Source of the DNA: Pseudooceanicola nitratireducens
GTDB lineage: Bacteria > Pseudomonadota > Alphaproteobacteria > Rhodobacterales > Rhodobacteraceae
Direction of reading: 5' to 3'
DNA: 64,000 nucleotides
Assembly (NCBI RefSeq): GCF_900109195.1
Contig: NZ_FNZG01000001.1
Coordinates: forward strand, 682,001-746,000
Within the stretch, counting starts at the first letter, position 1. Each line of letters opens with the position of its first letter. The notes under the pieces were generated by a model. It made no database searches. It was not told where the DNA came from and saw only the letters and a program-made list of their open reading frames with translations. Position numbers and translations under genes: made by a program. Positions 44,313-53,517 of the stretch are shown one piece after another.

Positions 44313-45092
44313 TCAGACCTCGATCTGCACCGGCGTCTCGAATTCGTCCTCGGGGCTCAGCGCCTGCACCGCGCTGCGCAGCGCCCCGAGGTATTTGTCG
44401 AAATTCTTGCGGAACCGGTAGACCGCGCCGCCGATGGCCAGCGTCGCGGGCTGGCCCTGCACCTTCAGCGGCAGCAGCACCGCAATCGTCGCGCCGCCCT
44501 CGAAGGGCAGATCCTCGACCGAGGCATAGCCCTGCTGGCGGATCTTCTCGATCTCGCGCAGGACCACGTCCAGCTTCATGCGTTCCGACGGATTGCTGGT
44601 CGCGATATTGGCGCGGCGCACCATGTTCTCGATCTTGGAATCCGGCAGCGTCGACAGAAGGACCCAGCCCGCTGCCGACCGCGTGATCGGCCGCACCGTG
44701 CCTTCGTCGATGTGGAATCGCAGCGCATGCAGCGAATCCTTGGTCTTGAGGTATTGCAGGTAGACGTCGTTCTTGGTGCCGATGAAGGTGCCTTCGCGGG
44801 TGATCGCATGCACGTCGTTGATCGCATCCAGGATCCGCCCCGACCCGAACAGCGCGCGGGGGATCCAGTCGCCAAGCGTCGTCACCTTGGAGGTCGGGAA
44901 ATAGACCCGCCGCGCCCGGTCGTAGTTCAGATATCCCATCTTCACCAAGGTCTTGAGAAGCACGGTGGTCGAGGACTGCGGATAGCCCAGGTCCGCCGCC
45001 AGTTCCGACATCGACCGTTCCTGCTGGCTTAGCTTGAAATGTTCCAGGACCTCGAAGGCCCGCATGGCGGACTTCACCTGTGCTTCGGACAT
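44313..45092 (-). CDS. IclR-family regulator
   Basis: This 259-residue regulator has the N-terminal winged helix (AMRAFEVLEHFKLSQQERSMSELAADLGYPQSSTTVLLKTLVKMGYL) and the C-terminal IclR effector domain (about 80-245; RPITRSAAGWVLLSTLPDSKIENMV, GATIAVLLPLKVQGQPATLAIGG). It is divergent from the SDR gene. A 16-bp palindrome 21 bases upstream of its ATG is repeated before the ligase operon, so both flanking operons are its likely targets. Confidence 0.93.
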   Translation of the reverse strand: MSEAQVKSAMRAFEVLEHFKLSQQERSMSELAADLGYPQSSTTVLLKTLVKMGYLNYDRARRVYFPTSKVTTLGDWIPRALFGSGRILDAINDVHAITREGTFIGTKNDVYLQYLKTKDSLHALRFHIDEGTVRPITRSAAGWVLLSTLPDSKIENMVRRANIATSNPSERMKLDVVLREIEKIRQQGYASVEDLPFEGGATIAVLLPLKVQGQPATLAIGGAVYRFRKNFDKYLGALRSAVQALSPEDEFETPVQIEV

Positions 45093-45112
45093 GGTCTTTC
45101 CTCCCTCTCGAA

Positions 45113-45128
45113 TTTCACAAGTGTGAAA
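45113..45128. promoter_or_regulatory. IclR operator, copy 1
   Basis: TTTCACAAGTGTGAAA is a perfect palindrome (TTTCACA, AG, TGTGAAA). It lies 21 bases before iclR and about 160 before the SDR gene. The same 16 bases, inverted, occur at 51630-51645, so a common protein, most simply the IclR regulator, should bind both. Confidence 0.8.
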
Positions 45129-45286
45129 CTCGACCTCACATATGGATTATTTCTAGGCATGTCCGGGGGCGCGTGACAACCTTTCCACAAGGCTGGCACA
45201 GGGTGAGGAGACCCGAGGCCCGGCGTCAGGGATCCCGATTGCGGACCCTGGCGCAGGGGTGCCGGCGCAAAGGGAAGGGGGCTGTC

Positions 45287-46057
45287 GTGACAACCATCGT
45301 CAAGGACAGATTTGCAGGGCGTGTCGCCCTGGTGACCGGCGGCGGTCAGGGCATCGGCCGGGCCATCGCGGAACATCTGGCAGCAGAGGGCGCGCGCGTC
45401 GGCGTGCTGGACCTGAACGCCGAGCTGGCGGAAACCACCGCCCAGGCGCTGCGCGACAAGGGGGGCGAGGCCATCGCCCTGACCGCCAACGCCGGCAAGC
45501 GGGACGAGGTCTTTGCCGCCGTGCAAAAACTGCGCGAGGCCTTCGGGCCGGTGACCGTCCTGATCAACAACGCCATGTTCAACCGCTATGGCCCGCTGGA
45601 GGACCAGACCGAGAAGACCATCAGCCTGATGATCGACGTCGGCCTGAAGGGCGTGATCTGGGGCTATCAGGCAGTGCTGGCCGACATGCGTGGCGCGGGC
45701 GGCGGGTCGATCGTGAACATCGCCTCTCCGGCGGCGGTGATCGCGATGAAACATGGTATCATGTACTCGGCCGTAAAGGCCGCCGTGGCGGCCGCAACCC
45801 GGTCGGGCGCGGCGGAATTCGGCCCCGACAACATCCGCGTCAATGCCGTGGCCCCGGGGCCGACCCAGACCGACGGGGCCAACCTTGTCGTGACGGAAGA
45901 GGCCTGGGAACGCCGCCGACAGCGCGTGCCGATCGGCCGCCTTGGCCAACCCCAGGATTCGGCGGCCGCCGCCGTGTTTCTTGCGTCGGAAGACGCGTCC
46001 TTCATCACGGGCGACATGCTGTTCGTGGATGGGGGCATCACTTACGCGTTCTCTTGA
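45287..46057 (+). CDS. Short-chain dehydrogenase/reductase (first gene of IclR operon 1)
   Basis: This 256-residue SDR has TGGGQGIGRAIAEHLAAEG, LINNAMFNRYG, Ser in IVNIASPAAVIAMKHG, and the Tyr-Lys pair in MYSAVKAAV. It ends with FITGDMLFVDGGITYAFS. Asp in VGVLDLNAE favours NAD(H). GTG 45287 follows AAGGGAAGGGGG. It probably interconverts an alcohol and a ketone at the head of the pathway that also has a Baeyer-Villiger enzyme. The next gene is the ABC binding protein. Confidence 0.92.
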   Translation: MTTIVKDRFAGRVALVTGGGQGIGRAIAEHLAAEGARVGVLDLNAELAETTAQALRDKGGEAIALTANAGKRDEVFAAVQKLREAFGPVTVLINNAMFNRYGPLEDQTEKTISLMIDVGLKGVIWGYQAVLADMRGAGGGSIVNIASPAAVIAMKHGIMYSAVKAAVAAATRSGAAEFGPDNIRVNAVAPGPTQTDGANLVVTEEAWERRRQRVPIGRLGQPQDSAAAAVFLASEDASFITGDMLFVDGGITYAFS

Positions 46058-46110
46058 TCGCGTTTGCATACCGGCGGGAGGACGCCGGTTCTTTTCTCAG
46101 GGAGGAAGAC

Positions 46111-47334
46111 ATGAACTATCAGAAAAAACTAAAGGGAATGGCCATCCTGCTGGCCGGTACAGCCCTGGTCGCAACGCCGGCCGCCGCCGAATTTTCCGAT
46201 GACGTCATCCGGATCGGCATCATGAACGACCAGTCCGGCCCCTATGCGGACAACTGCGGCACCGGTTCCGTCACCTCGGCCAAGCTTGCGGTCGAAGACC
46301 ACGGCGGCGCCATCAACGGCACCCCGATCGAGATCGTCATCGCCGACGACCAGAACAAGCCCGACATCGGTGTCAGCCAGGCCCTGAAGTGGGTCGAGGA
46401 AGACGGCGTGGACGCGATCATCGGCTGTTCGGCCTCGTCCATCGCGCTGGCCGTGGCGGACATCATGGGCGACAAGAACGTGCCCTACCTGGTGGCCGGC
46501 AGCGCGACCACCGAGACGACGAACTCCAAGTGCAACGCCATGACCACCAACTGGGCCTACAACACCTATACGCTGGCCAAAGGGTCGGTTCAGGCGCAGC
46601 TCGATAAGGGGCTGGACAAGTGGTACTTCATCACCGTCGACTACACGTTCGGCAAGGCCTGGCAGGAAGACGCCACCCGCTTCATCGAAGCCGCCGGAGG
46701 CGAGGTCGTCGGATCCACCCTGCACCCGCTTGGGGCCACCGACTTCTCGTCCCAGCTGCTGCAGGCCCAGGCCTCGGGCGCGACGGTGATCGGCATTGCC
46801 AACGCCGGTGCCGACCTTGCCAACGTGCTGAAACAGGCGCGGGAATTCGGCATCATGGACGCCGGTCAGACGCTGGCCCCGCTTGGCCTTCAGGTGAACA
46901 ACGTGCATGCCATCGGCCTTGAGGCCACCGGCGGCCTGGTTGTGTCCGCCCCCGCCTACTGGGCGATGAACGACGAAACCAAGGCCTTCACCGCACGCTA
47001 CGGTGCGGCCTTCGACGACCGCACGCCGAACGAAAGCCAGCTGGTGACCTATTCCGCAGTCAACCACCTGCTGAAGGCGATGGAAGCCTCGGGCACCGAC
47101 GGCGGCGAAGCGGTCATGGCCTCGATGCGGGAACTGCCGATCACCGACATGATCTCGGACAACGTGATGATCCGCGAAGACGGCGTCATCAACCGTCCGA
47201 TGCTGAAGGTGCAGGTGAAATCCGCCGACGCCACCTCGGGCGGCTGGGACTATTACGACGTCCAGGGCTGGATCGATGCGGGCGACGTCTGGCCGCCGCT
47301 GGCCGACAGCGTCTGCCCCATGGTCAAGATGTGA
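46111..47334 (+). CDS. ABC transporter substrate-binding protein, branched-chain amino acid (Liv) family
   Basis: This 407-residue periplasmic protein has signal MAILLAGTALVATPAAA. It begins DVIRIGIMNDQSGPYADNCGTGSVTSAKLAVEDHGGAINGTPIEIVIADDQNKPDIG and includes DYTFGKAWQEDATRFIEAAGGEVV and PNESQLVTYSAVNHLLKAM. These are Peripla_BP_6 features used for many hydrophobic or aromatic ligands, not only amino acids. ATG 46111 follows AGGGAGGAAG. No livGFHM lies beside it, but a complete set without its own binding protein is at 56678-59990. Confidence 0.93.
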   Translation: MNYQKKLKGMAILLAGTALVATPAAAEFSDDVIRIGIMNDQSGPYADNCGTGSVTSAKLAVEDHGGAINGTPIEIVIADDQNKPDIGVSQALKWVEEDGVDAIIGCSASSIALAVADIMGDKNVPYLVAGSATTETTNSKCNAMTTNWAYNTYTLAKGSVQAQLDKGLDKWYFITVDYTFGKAWQEDATRFIEAAGGEVVGSTLHPLGATDFSSQLLQAQASGATVIGIANAGADLANVLKQAREFGIMDAGQTLAPLGLQVNNVHAIGLEATGGLVVSAPAYWAMNDETKAFTARYGAAFDDRTPNESQLVTYSAVNHLLKAMEASGTDGGEAVMASMRELPITDMISDNVMIREDGVINRPMLKVQVKSADATSGGWDYYDVQGWIDAGDVWPPLADSVCPMVKM

Positions 47335-47348
47335 TCTGAATTCACGAC

Positions 47349-47376
47349 GGGGCGGCCTCTTTTGGGGGGCCGTCCC
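47349..47376 (+). terminator. Intercistronic hairpin after the Liv-type binding-protein gene
   Basis: GGGGCGGCCTC and GGGGCCGTCCC can pair with two G-T wobbles around a T-rich loop. It is the third hairpin in the window directly after a binding-protein gene (also 20209 and 39322), consistent with differential expression of the binding protein. Confidence 0.55.
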
Positions 47377-47416
47377 AGCCAGGCCCGCAAGGGCCGACTG
47401 CGATCAGGGGGGCGCG

Positions 47417-48307
47417 ATGACCAAGCATATCAAGACCGTGACGGCCAGCCGCATTTCCGAGGCACCGGACCTTCTGGGCGAAAGCCCGGTCTGGGACGAT
47501 CAGCTGGGGCGGCTGTACTGGGTCGACAGCATGTCGAAGAAGATCCGGTACTATCATCCCGCCGATCACAGCCACGGCGACATCGACGTGCCGCAGATCA
47601 TCGGATCGGTTGGCCTTGGTGCGCCGGGCACGCTGGTCGCCGGCCTGGCCGACGGCATCTATTCCATCGAGATCGAGACGGGCGCCGCCACGCCGCTCTA
47701 CCGGTTGGATCCGCCCAATGACCGCGTGCGCTTCAACGATGGCAAGGTCGACCGCCAGGGCCGCTTTGTCTGTGGCGGCATGGGCATCTATGCCGAACCC
47801 GTGGGTGAGGTCCTGCGCGTCGCCCCCGATGGCACCGCCGAGGTTCTGGCCAACGGGCTGCGGATCACCAATTCCATCTGTTTCAGCCCCGATGGCGACA
47901 CCTTCTACATGGCCGACAGCCTGGACAAGCTGGTGCGCGCCTACAGCTATGGCACCGGGGAAGAGGCATTGTCGGAACCGCGCATGCTGGTCGACACGAA
48001 ACCCTATGCCTCGGGCCCCGATGGCGCGACCGTGGACAGCGAAGGCTGCATCTGGATCGCCCTGGTGCAGACCGGCCAGATCGCCCGCTTCACCCCGGAC
48101 GGGGACCTGGACGCGCTGATCGAGGCCCCGACCGACATGCCGACCTGCATGTGTTTCGGCGGGCCGGATCTGAAGACCCTCTATGTCACCTCGATCAAGG
48201 ACAGCGGCTCGGGCCGGGCGATTTCGCGTCACCCGCTTGGCGGCCACCTGTTTGCCATCGAAGGCCTGGGCGTCACCGGATTGCCCGAACCGCGATTTGC
48301 CAGCTGA
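47417..48307 (+). CDS. SMP-30/gluconolactonase family protein (lactone hydrolase candidate)
   Basis: This 296-residue six-bladed propeller protein has LLGESPVWDDQLGRLYWVDSMSKKIRYY (metal Glu in GESP), RVRFNDGKVDRQGRFVCGGM, GLRITNSICFSPDGDTFYMADS (metal Asn) and GPDGATVDSEGCIWIAL (catalytic Asp). All key residues of the lactonase family are present. In an operon regulated together with a Baeyer-Villiger monooxygenase, it is the natural candidate to open the lactone. ATG 47417 follows AGGGGGGCG. Confidence 0.92.
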   Translation: MTKHIKTVTASRISEAPDLLGESPVWDDQLGRLYWVDSMSKKIRYYHPADHSHGDIDVPQIIGSVGLGAPGTLVAGLADGIYSIEIETGAATPLYRLDPPNDRVRFNDGKVDRQGRFVCGGMGIYAEPVGEVLRVAPDGTAEVLANGLRITNSICFSPDGDTFYMADSLDKLVRAYSYGTGEEALSEPRMLVDTKPYASGPDGATVDSEGCIWIALVQTGQIARFTPDGDLDALIEAPTDMPTCMCFGGPDLKTLYVTSIKDSGSGRAISRHPLGGHLFAIEGLGVTGLPEPRFAS

Positions 48308-48431
48308 TCTGCCTGGTTGATCGGGCCGCCGCCCGCCCAGGCCCACCCCGTTGCGATGGCCCGGACAGCGGCCATCCAGAAACCCCCAAAGGCCCCGGGT
48401 CCGCTGGCCCTGGCCGTGAAGGATTGCCGTG

Positions 48432-50549
48432 ATGACCCGCACCCTCTCTGCACTTCTGGCCCCCTCCAGCCTGGCGCTTGTCGGGGCGTCGGACGATGCC
48501 ACCCGCATCGGCGGCCGTCCGCTGCGCTACCTGCGCGAGGCCGGGTTTGCGGGCCGGATCTATCCGGTGAACCCCAAGCGCGACAGCGTGCAGGGCTTGC
48601 CCGCCTATGCCGATATCGCCGCACTCCCCGAGGTGCCCGACACCGCGATCCTTGCCCTTCCGGCCTCGGCCACGCTTTCCGCGGTTCAGGCCTGTGCCGA
48701 CCGGGGCGTGCCCACGGCGACAATCTTTTCCGCCGGTTTCGCCGAAATGGGCGAGGAGGGGCGCGCGCTTCAGTCCCGCATCCTTGCCACCGCGCGCGAA
48801 GCCGGGCTGCGCCTGCTGGGGCCGAACTGCCTGGGCGTCTTCAACCCGGCGGCGCAGTATTACGGCACCTTCTCGGTGATCCTGGACGGACAGCTGATGC
48901 AGCCCGGCCCGGTCGGCGTGGTGTCGCAAAGCGGGGCCTATGGATCGCACCTGGCGCATCTGGCACGCAAGCGCGGGCTGGGGATCTCGAAATGGGTGAC
49001 CACCGGGAACGAGGCCGACATCGACTTGTCCGAGGCGCTGTCCTGGCTGGTCGAGGACCCGCAGACCCGGGTCATCATGGCCTATGCCGAAGGCGTGCAG
49101 GACCGCGACCGGTTCATCGCCGCGCTGGAAGGTGCGCGCCAGGCGGGCAAGCCAGTGGTCTTCATGAAGACCGGGCGGTCCAGCGTCGGGGCCGAGGCCG
49201 CGGCCAGCCATACCGCGGCCCTCGCCGGGTCGGACGCCGTGTTCGACGCGGTGCTGCGTCAGTACGGGGCCTATCGCGCCGCCACCACCGCCGAACAGAT
49301 CGACGTCGCCTATGCCTGCGCCCGGTCCATCGACAGCGCCGGCGGCCTGCCATCGGGCAACCGCATCGGCATCTTCACCATGTCCGGCGGCTTTGGCATT
49401 CAGCTGGCCGATGACAGCGAAGCGGCGGGGCTGGATGTCTCGCCCATGCCCGAACCCGCCCAGGCCGAGCTGCTGAAGGCGTTGCCCTTTGCCGCCCCGC
49501 GCAACCCCGTTGACGCCACCGCCCAGGCGGTTACCGACATGGGCCTGCTGACCCAATCCGTGCGCGCCATGCTGGAACAGGGGGGCTATGACATCTTTAC
49601 CGCCATCTTGGGCACCGGACCGGGCAGCCCGACATTCTCGGCCAAGCTGCGCGCCGCACTTCAGGCCGCGCAACCAGAGCAGGGCAGCAAGATCCTGCGC
49701 GCCCTCACCATGTCCGCCCCGGATGACGCCGTGCGCGCCTATGAAGACGACGGGTTCCTCGTCTACGAAGACGGCAGCGCCCTGGCCAATGCCTTGGGCG
49801 CGTTGGTGCAATTCTCGTCTGCCTTTGGGCGGCCCGCGACGGATCCCGCCACGCTGAGCATGGACCAACAGGACCTGCCCCAAGGCCCCGTCAGCGAAGC
49901 GGGGGCCAAACGCCTGCTGGCCCGTGCCGGCATTCCCTTCCCGCCGGAACATCTGGTCACCGATGCCGCCGGGGCCGCGCAGGCCGCCCGCGACCTGGGC
50001 GGGCCGGTGGTGATCAAGATCGCCTCGCCCGACATCGCGCACAAGACCGAGGTCGGCGGCGTCGCGGTCAATATCCCCGCCGATCAGGCCGAGGCTCGCG
50101 CCGCCCGCATGCTGGCCGACATCGCACAGGCCGCGCCCAAGGCCCGGATCGAAGGGCTGCTGGTCGCCCCCATGGCCCCCGAGGGCGTCGAGACCATCAT
50201 CGGCGTCAGCCGCGATCCGGTACTGGGCCCGGTGGTGATGTTCGGCCTGGGCGGCGTCTTCGTCGAGGTGCTGCGCGACGTGACCTTCCGTGCCGCCCCC
50301 TTCGACCGCGCCGAGGCGCACCGCATGATCCGCGACATCCGCGGCTATCCCATGCTGGAAGGCGTCCGGGGCGCAGGGCGCGCGGATGTCGAGGCGCTGG
50401 CCCAGCTGCTGTCGGACCTGTCGCGCTTTGCCTTTGCGCATCGCGATCAGGTGGCGGGCATCGACCTGAACCCCGTGCGCGTCCTGCCCGAAGGGCAGGG
50501 GGTGCTGGCGCTGGACGCGCTGATCGACTTCGGAAAGGACCCCGCATGA
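48432..50549 (+). CDS. Acyl-CoA synthetase, NDP-forming (ACD family)
   Basis: This 705-residue protein has an N-terminal CoA-binding domain (PSSLALVGASDDATRIGGRPLRYL, LRLLGPNCLGVFNPAAQYYGTF), a middle succinyl-CoA ligase-like part (VVSQSGAYGSHLAHLARKRG, SHTAALAGSDAVFDAVLRQYG) and a C-terminal ATP-grasp domain (LLARAGIPFPPEHLV, VVIKIASPDIAHKTEVGGVAVNI, GIDLNPVRVLPEG). It interconverts acyl-CoA + ADP + Pi and acid + CoA + ATP, and could activate an acid or recover ATP. ATG 48432 is used; a GTG one codon earlier is possible. It overlaps the SnoaL gene by ATGA. Confidence 0.92.
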   Translation: MTRTLSALLAPSSLALVGASDDATRIGGRPLRYLREAGFAGRIYPVNPKRDSVQGLPAYADIAALPEVPDTAILALPASATLSAVQACADRGVPTATIFSAGFAEMGEEGRALQSRILATAREAGLRLLGPNCLGVFNPAAQYYGTFSVILDGQLMQPGPVGVVSQSGAYGSHLAHLARKRGLGISKWVTTGNEADIDLSEALSWLVEDPQTRVIMAYAEGVQDRDRFIAALEGARQAGKPVVFMKTGRSSVGAEAAASHTAALAGSDAVFDAVLRQYGAYRAATTAEQIDVAYACARSIDSAGGLPSGNRIGIFTMSGGFGIQLADDSEAAGLDVSPMPEPAQAELLKALPFAAPRNPVDATAQAVTDMGLLTQSVRAMLEQGGYDIFTAILGTGPGSPTFSAKLRAALQAAQPEQGSKILRALTMSAPDDAVRAYEDDGFLVYEDGSALANALGALVQFSSAFGRPATDPATLSMDQQDLPQGPVSEAGAKRLLARAGIPFPPEHLVTDAAGAAQAARDLGGPVVIKIASPDIAHKTEVGGVAVNIPADQAEARAARMLADIAQAAPKARIEGLLVAPMAPEGVETIIGVSRDPVLGPVVMFGLGGVFVEVLRDVTFRAAPFDRAEAHRMIRDIRGYPMLEGVRGAGRADVEALAQLLSDLSRFAFAHRDQVAGIDLNPVRVLPEGQGVLALDALIDFGKDPA

Positions 50550-51097
50550 CCCAAGCCGTTGACATCACGATCGACACCCTGCTGGATCGCGAAAAGATCC
50601 GTGACTGCCTGTATCGCTACGCCCGGGGCGTCGACCGCGCGGACGAAGCGGCGCTGAGATCCGCCTATTGGCCCGACGCCAACGATTGCCACGGGTCCTA
50701 CAACGGCCCGATCGACGGGTTCGTCGACTGGGCGCGCAAGGTCTGGGCGGCCAAGGCGCGCAACGTGCACCTGATCAGCAATATCCTGATCGAATTCGAC
50801 GGCTCCGCCCCGCAGCCGGTGCTGGCGCAGGTGGAAAGCTATTTCCTGGCCCTGCAACGCGGCCCCGCCCCCACGGGCGGTGAGGCGCAGGTCCTGCTGG
50901 CGGGCCGCTATTGCGACCGGTTCGAAAAGCGCGGCACCGAATGGCGCATCGCCGACCGGGTGGTGATCTACGACTGGATGGATCCGCAGACCGCGCCTGA
51001 CCAGGACGAGGCCACGCGCTTTGGCCCCCGCCAGCCGATCGGCGCGGCCTTTCCCGACGACGTGATTTACCGCTGGACACAAGGGGGACCTGCATGA
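50546..51097 (+). CDS. SnoaL-like (NTF2-fold) protein
   Basis: This 183-residue protein has the SnoaL_4 start LLDREKIRDCLYRYARGVDRADEAALRSAYWPDANDCHG. The conserved Asp in GVDRAD and a His two turns later, plus HLISNILIEFDG and LLAGRYCDRFEKRGTEWRIADRVVIYDWMD, fit a small enzyme fold used for dehydratase, isomerase, dehydrochlorinase or hydroxylase-like steps. It overlaps both neighbours (ATGA each side), so it is part of the pathway. The reaction is not known. Confidence 0.9.
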   Translation: MTQAVDITIDTLLDREKIRDCLYRYARGVDRADEAALRSAYWPDANDCHGSYNGPIDGFVDWARKVWAAKARNVHLISNILIEFDGSAPQPVLAQVESYFLALQRGPAPTGGEAQVLLAGRYCDRFEKRGTEWRIADRVVIYDWMDPQTAPDQDEATRFGPRQPIGAAFPDDVIYRWTQGGPA

Positions 51098-51618
51098 CCG
51101 ACACAACGATCAGCATCGCGGCCCCGTCGCCCGCCTCGCAGCGCTTTGTCGATGAATACAAGACCGCCATGCGGCATGTCGCGTCGCAGGTCGCGATTGT
51201 GACCTATGGCCGGGGCGAGGATCGGGGCGGCATCACCTGCACCGCGATCTGTTCCGCCTCGACCGAGCCGCCGGCGCTGGTGGTCTGCATCAACCGCAGC
51301 TCTCCGGCGCGCGACGGCATCGCCCGCGCCGGGGCCTTTGCCGTGAACCACCTGACCGACGAGCAGTCCGAGATCGCCCGCGCCTTTTCGCAATCCTCGC
51401 AGGTCGCCGCCCCCTTCGATCTGGGCCAGTGGTCCACCGGATCCGAGGGCGCGCCGATCCTGGCCCAGGCGACGGCGAATTTCGAATGCCGGATCGATCA
51501 GTGCATCGAGATCGGCGGCCACACGATGTTCATCGGCTGGGTCGTGGCGGTTCAGACGGCTCCGGGCAGCACGTTGCTGTATCGGGACGGGTTTTTCAGA
51601 CGGCTGGCGCAGGAGTGA
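51094..51618 (+). CDS. Flavin reductase, HpaC-like
   Basis: This 174-residue flavin reductase domain starts YKTAMRHVASQVAIVTYGRGEDRGGITCTAICSASTEPPALVVCINRSSPARDGIARAGAFAVNHL and ends MFIGWVVAVQTAPGSTLLYRDGFFRRL. Such proteins use NAD(P)H to supply reduced FMN/FAD to a two-component monooxygenase. No such oxygenase is visible nearby; the Baeyer-Villiger enzyme at 60018 is self-sufficient. The partner is therefore elsewhere, or the protein does something else. It is the last gene of IclR operon 1. Confidence 0.9.
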   Translation: MTDTTISIAAPSPASQRFVDEYKTAMRHVASQVAIVTYGRGEDRGGITCTAICSASTEPPALVVCINRSSPARDGIARAGAFAVNHLTDEQSEIARAFSQSSQVAAPFDLGQWSTGSEGAPILAQATANFECRIDQCIEIGGHTMFIGWVVAVQTAPGSTLLYRDGFFRRLAQE

Positions 51619-51629
51619 CCTCCCGGGTT

Positions 51630-51645
51630 TTTCACACTTGTGAAA
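51630..51645. promoter_or_regulatory. IclR operator, copy 2
   Basis: TTTCACACTTGTGAAA is the exact reverse complement of the site beside iclR. It lies 95 bases before the acyl-CoA ligase start and 11 bases after the flavin reductase stop, splitting the rightward genes into two operons under the same regulator. Confidence 0.8.
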
Positions 51646-51740
51646 GTAAACATCAGCCGGTCGAAAAACCTTTGTAACAAGGCCCGGATGGGCGAGAATT
51701 TGACAGACGTTCGGATCCAACCCCGAACGAGGGAGGACAC

Positions 51741-53372
51741 ATGTTGGGATTGATGCAGGACAGGCAATTGCTTGTCTCGGGGCTGCTGCGGCATGCCGAA
51801 AGCTACCACCCCGATGTCGAAATCATTTCGAAGACCTGCGAAGGGGCTGTCGTGCGGTCATCCTACCGCCAGCTGGGCGCGCGGGTGCGTCGTCTGGCCC
51901 GGGCGCTTGAGGCGCTTGGCGTCAAGCCCGGCGACCGGGTTGCCACCCTGGCCTGGAACACGCACCGCCACCTGGAGCTGTATTTCGCCGTCTCGGGCAT
52001 CGGGGCCGTTCTGCACACGGTGAACCCCCGTCTTTTCCCCGAGCAGATCGACTATATCGTCAACCACGGCGGCGCGAAGTGCGTCTTCTTCGACATCACC
52101 TTCGGGGATCTCGTGGCCACGCAGCGCGCCGGATTCACCGAGGTCGAAACCCTGGTCGCAATGACCGACGCCGACCACATGGGTGACATGCCCGACGGCG
52201 CACTTGCCTACGAGGACCTGCTGGCCGATCAGACCGACGCGCCCTACGACTGGCCCGAGTTCGATGAGCGCACGGCCTCGGCCCTGTGCTATACCTCCGG
52301 CACCACGGGCAATCCCAAGGGCGTGCTCTATTCGCACCGCTCGACCCTGCTGCATTCCTTCGTGGTGACGCAGGCCGACGGGCTGCAGCTTAGCAATGCC
52401 GACAGCACGCTTTTGGCCGTGCCGCTGTTCCATGTGAACGCCTGGGGGGTGCCCTATGCCTCGGCCATGGTGGGGGCGAAACTGGTGCTGCCCGGCCCGC
52501 AGCTGGACGGCAAAAGCCTGTACGACCTGGCCCGGGACGAGGGCTGCACCTTCTCGCTTGGGGTGCCGACGGTCTGGCTGGGCCTGTTCCAGCATCTGGA
52601 CCGCGACCCTGCGGCCGACGCCGGGGCCTTGATGCTGAACCGCGTGGTGATCGGCGGATCCGCCGCGCCCCGCGCCATCATCCAGCGCTTCCGCGATATC
52701 GGTGTCACCGCCATTCAGGCCTGGGGGATGAGCGAGACCGGCCCCGTCGCCGCGATCTGCACCCTTCTGGCCCGTCAGCGCGATCTGCCCGAAAACGAAC
52801 AGGTCGACATCCAAACCCTGCAGGGGCGCGGCATCTACGGCGTCGAACTGCGCGTCGTCGATGACGAAGGCAACATCCTGCCGCACGATGGAAAATCCGC
52901 CGGCGATCTTCAGGTGCGGGGCCCCTGGGTCACCTCGGGCTATTTCCGGGGCGAGGGCGGCGATGTGCTGGACGGGGACGGCTGGTTCTCGACCGGAGAT
53001 GTGGCCAACATCAACCCCGACGGCTTTGTCCGGCTGACAGACCGATCGAAGGACGTGATCAAGTCGGGCGGTGAATGGATCAGCTCGATCGACCTGGAAA
53101 ACGCGGCCATGTCCCATCCGGCGGTCGAGGAGGCCGCGGTGATCGGACGCCCGCATCCCAAGTGGCAGGAGCGCCCGATGCTGATCGTGGTGCGCAAACC
53201 GGGGGCCGAGGTCACCCCCGAGGAACTGACCACACATCTGGAGGGGCTGGTGGCCAAGTGGTGGCTGCCGGACGCAACCGAATTCGTCGACGAACTGCCG
53301 CATACGGCAACCGGCAAGCTTCAGAAGATGAAGCTGCGCGAACAATTCGCGGACTACCAGCTGCCCGCCTGA
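51741..53372 (+). CDS. AMP-forming acyl-CoA synthetase (medium/long-chain type)
   Basis: This 543-residue ligase has the P-loop [71 protein letters not shown] and the C-terminal lysine in [15 protein letters not shown]. It adenylates an acid and forms its CoA thioester, probably the ring-opened acid from the upstream steps. ATG 51741 follows GAGGGAGGA. It opens IclR operon 2. A GNRA-loop hairpin lies between it and the next gene. Confidence 0.93.
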   Translation: MLGLMQDRQLLVSGLLRHAESYHPDVEIISKTCEGAVVRSSYRQLGARVRRLARALEALGVKPGDRVATLAWNTHRHLELYFAVSGIGAVLHTVNPRLFPEQIDYIVNHGGAKCVFFDITFGDLVATQRAGFTEVETLVAMTDADHMGDMPDGALAYEDLLADQTDAPYDWPEFDERTASALCYTSGTTGNPKGVLYSHRSTLLHSFVVTQADGLQLSNADSTLLAVPLFHVNAWGVPYASAMVGAKLVLPGPQLDGKSLYDLARDEGCTFSLGVPTVWLGLFQHLDRDPAADAGALMLNRVVIGGSAAPRAIIQRFRDIGVTAIQAWGMSETGPVAAICTLLARQRDLPENEQVDIQTLQGRGIYGVELRVVDDEGNILPHDGKSAGDLQVRGPWVTSGYFRGEGGDVLDGDGWFSTGDVANINPDGFVRLTDRSKDVIKSGGEWISSIDLENAAMSHPAVEEAAVIGRPHPKWQERPMLIVVRKPGAEVTPEELTTHLEGLVAKWWLPDATEFVDELPHTATGKLQKMKLREQFADYQLPA

Positions 53373-53395
53373 GGCGGGGCTGCGGGACCAAGGGG

Positions 53396-53417
53396 CTGTC
53401 CGCCGCAAGGCGGGCAG
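53396..53417 (+). terminator. Intercistronic hairpin with GCAA tetraloop
   Basis: CTGTCCGCC and GGCGGGCAG pair (one G-T) around a GCAA tetraloop, 24 bases after the ligase stop. A second GC-rich stem follows near 53440-53460. No T-run is present, so RNA stability or processing is more likely than termination. Confidence 0.5.
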
Positions 53418-53517
53418 GGAGGAACAGGAAGGCCATCCAGCGCCCCCCGAAGCGGGGCGGCGGGGGCCGGTAAAACGGCCTTCTGCCCGCAAAGGGCCGA
53501 AAGGGGAGGACCAAGAC

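Noticed and set aside
48273-50441. 722-codon minus-strand frame opposite the NDP-forming CoA synthetase
   Set aside because: The plus-strand protein has full family motifs; the antisense frame has none.
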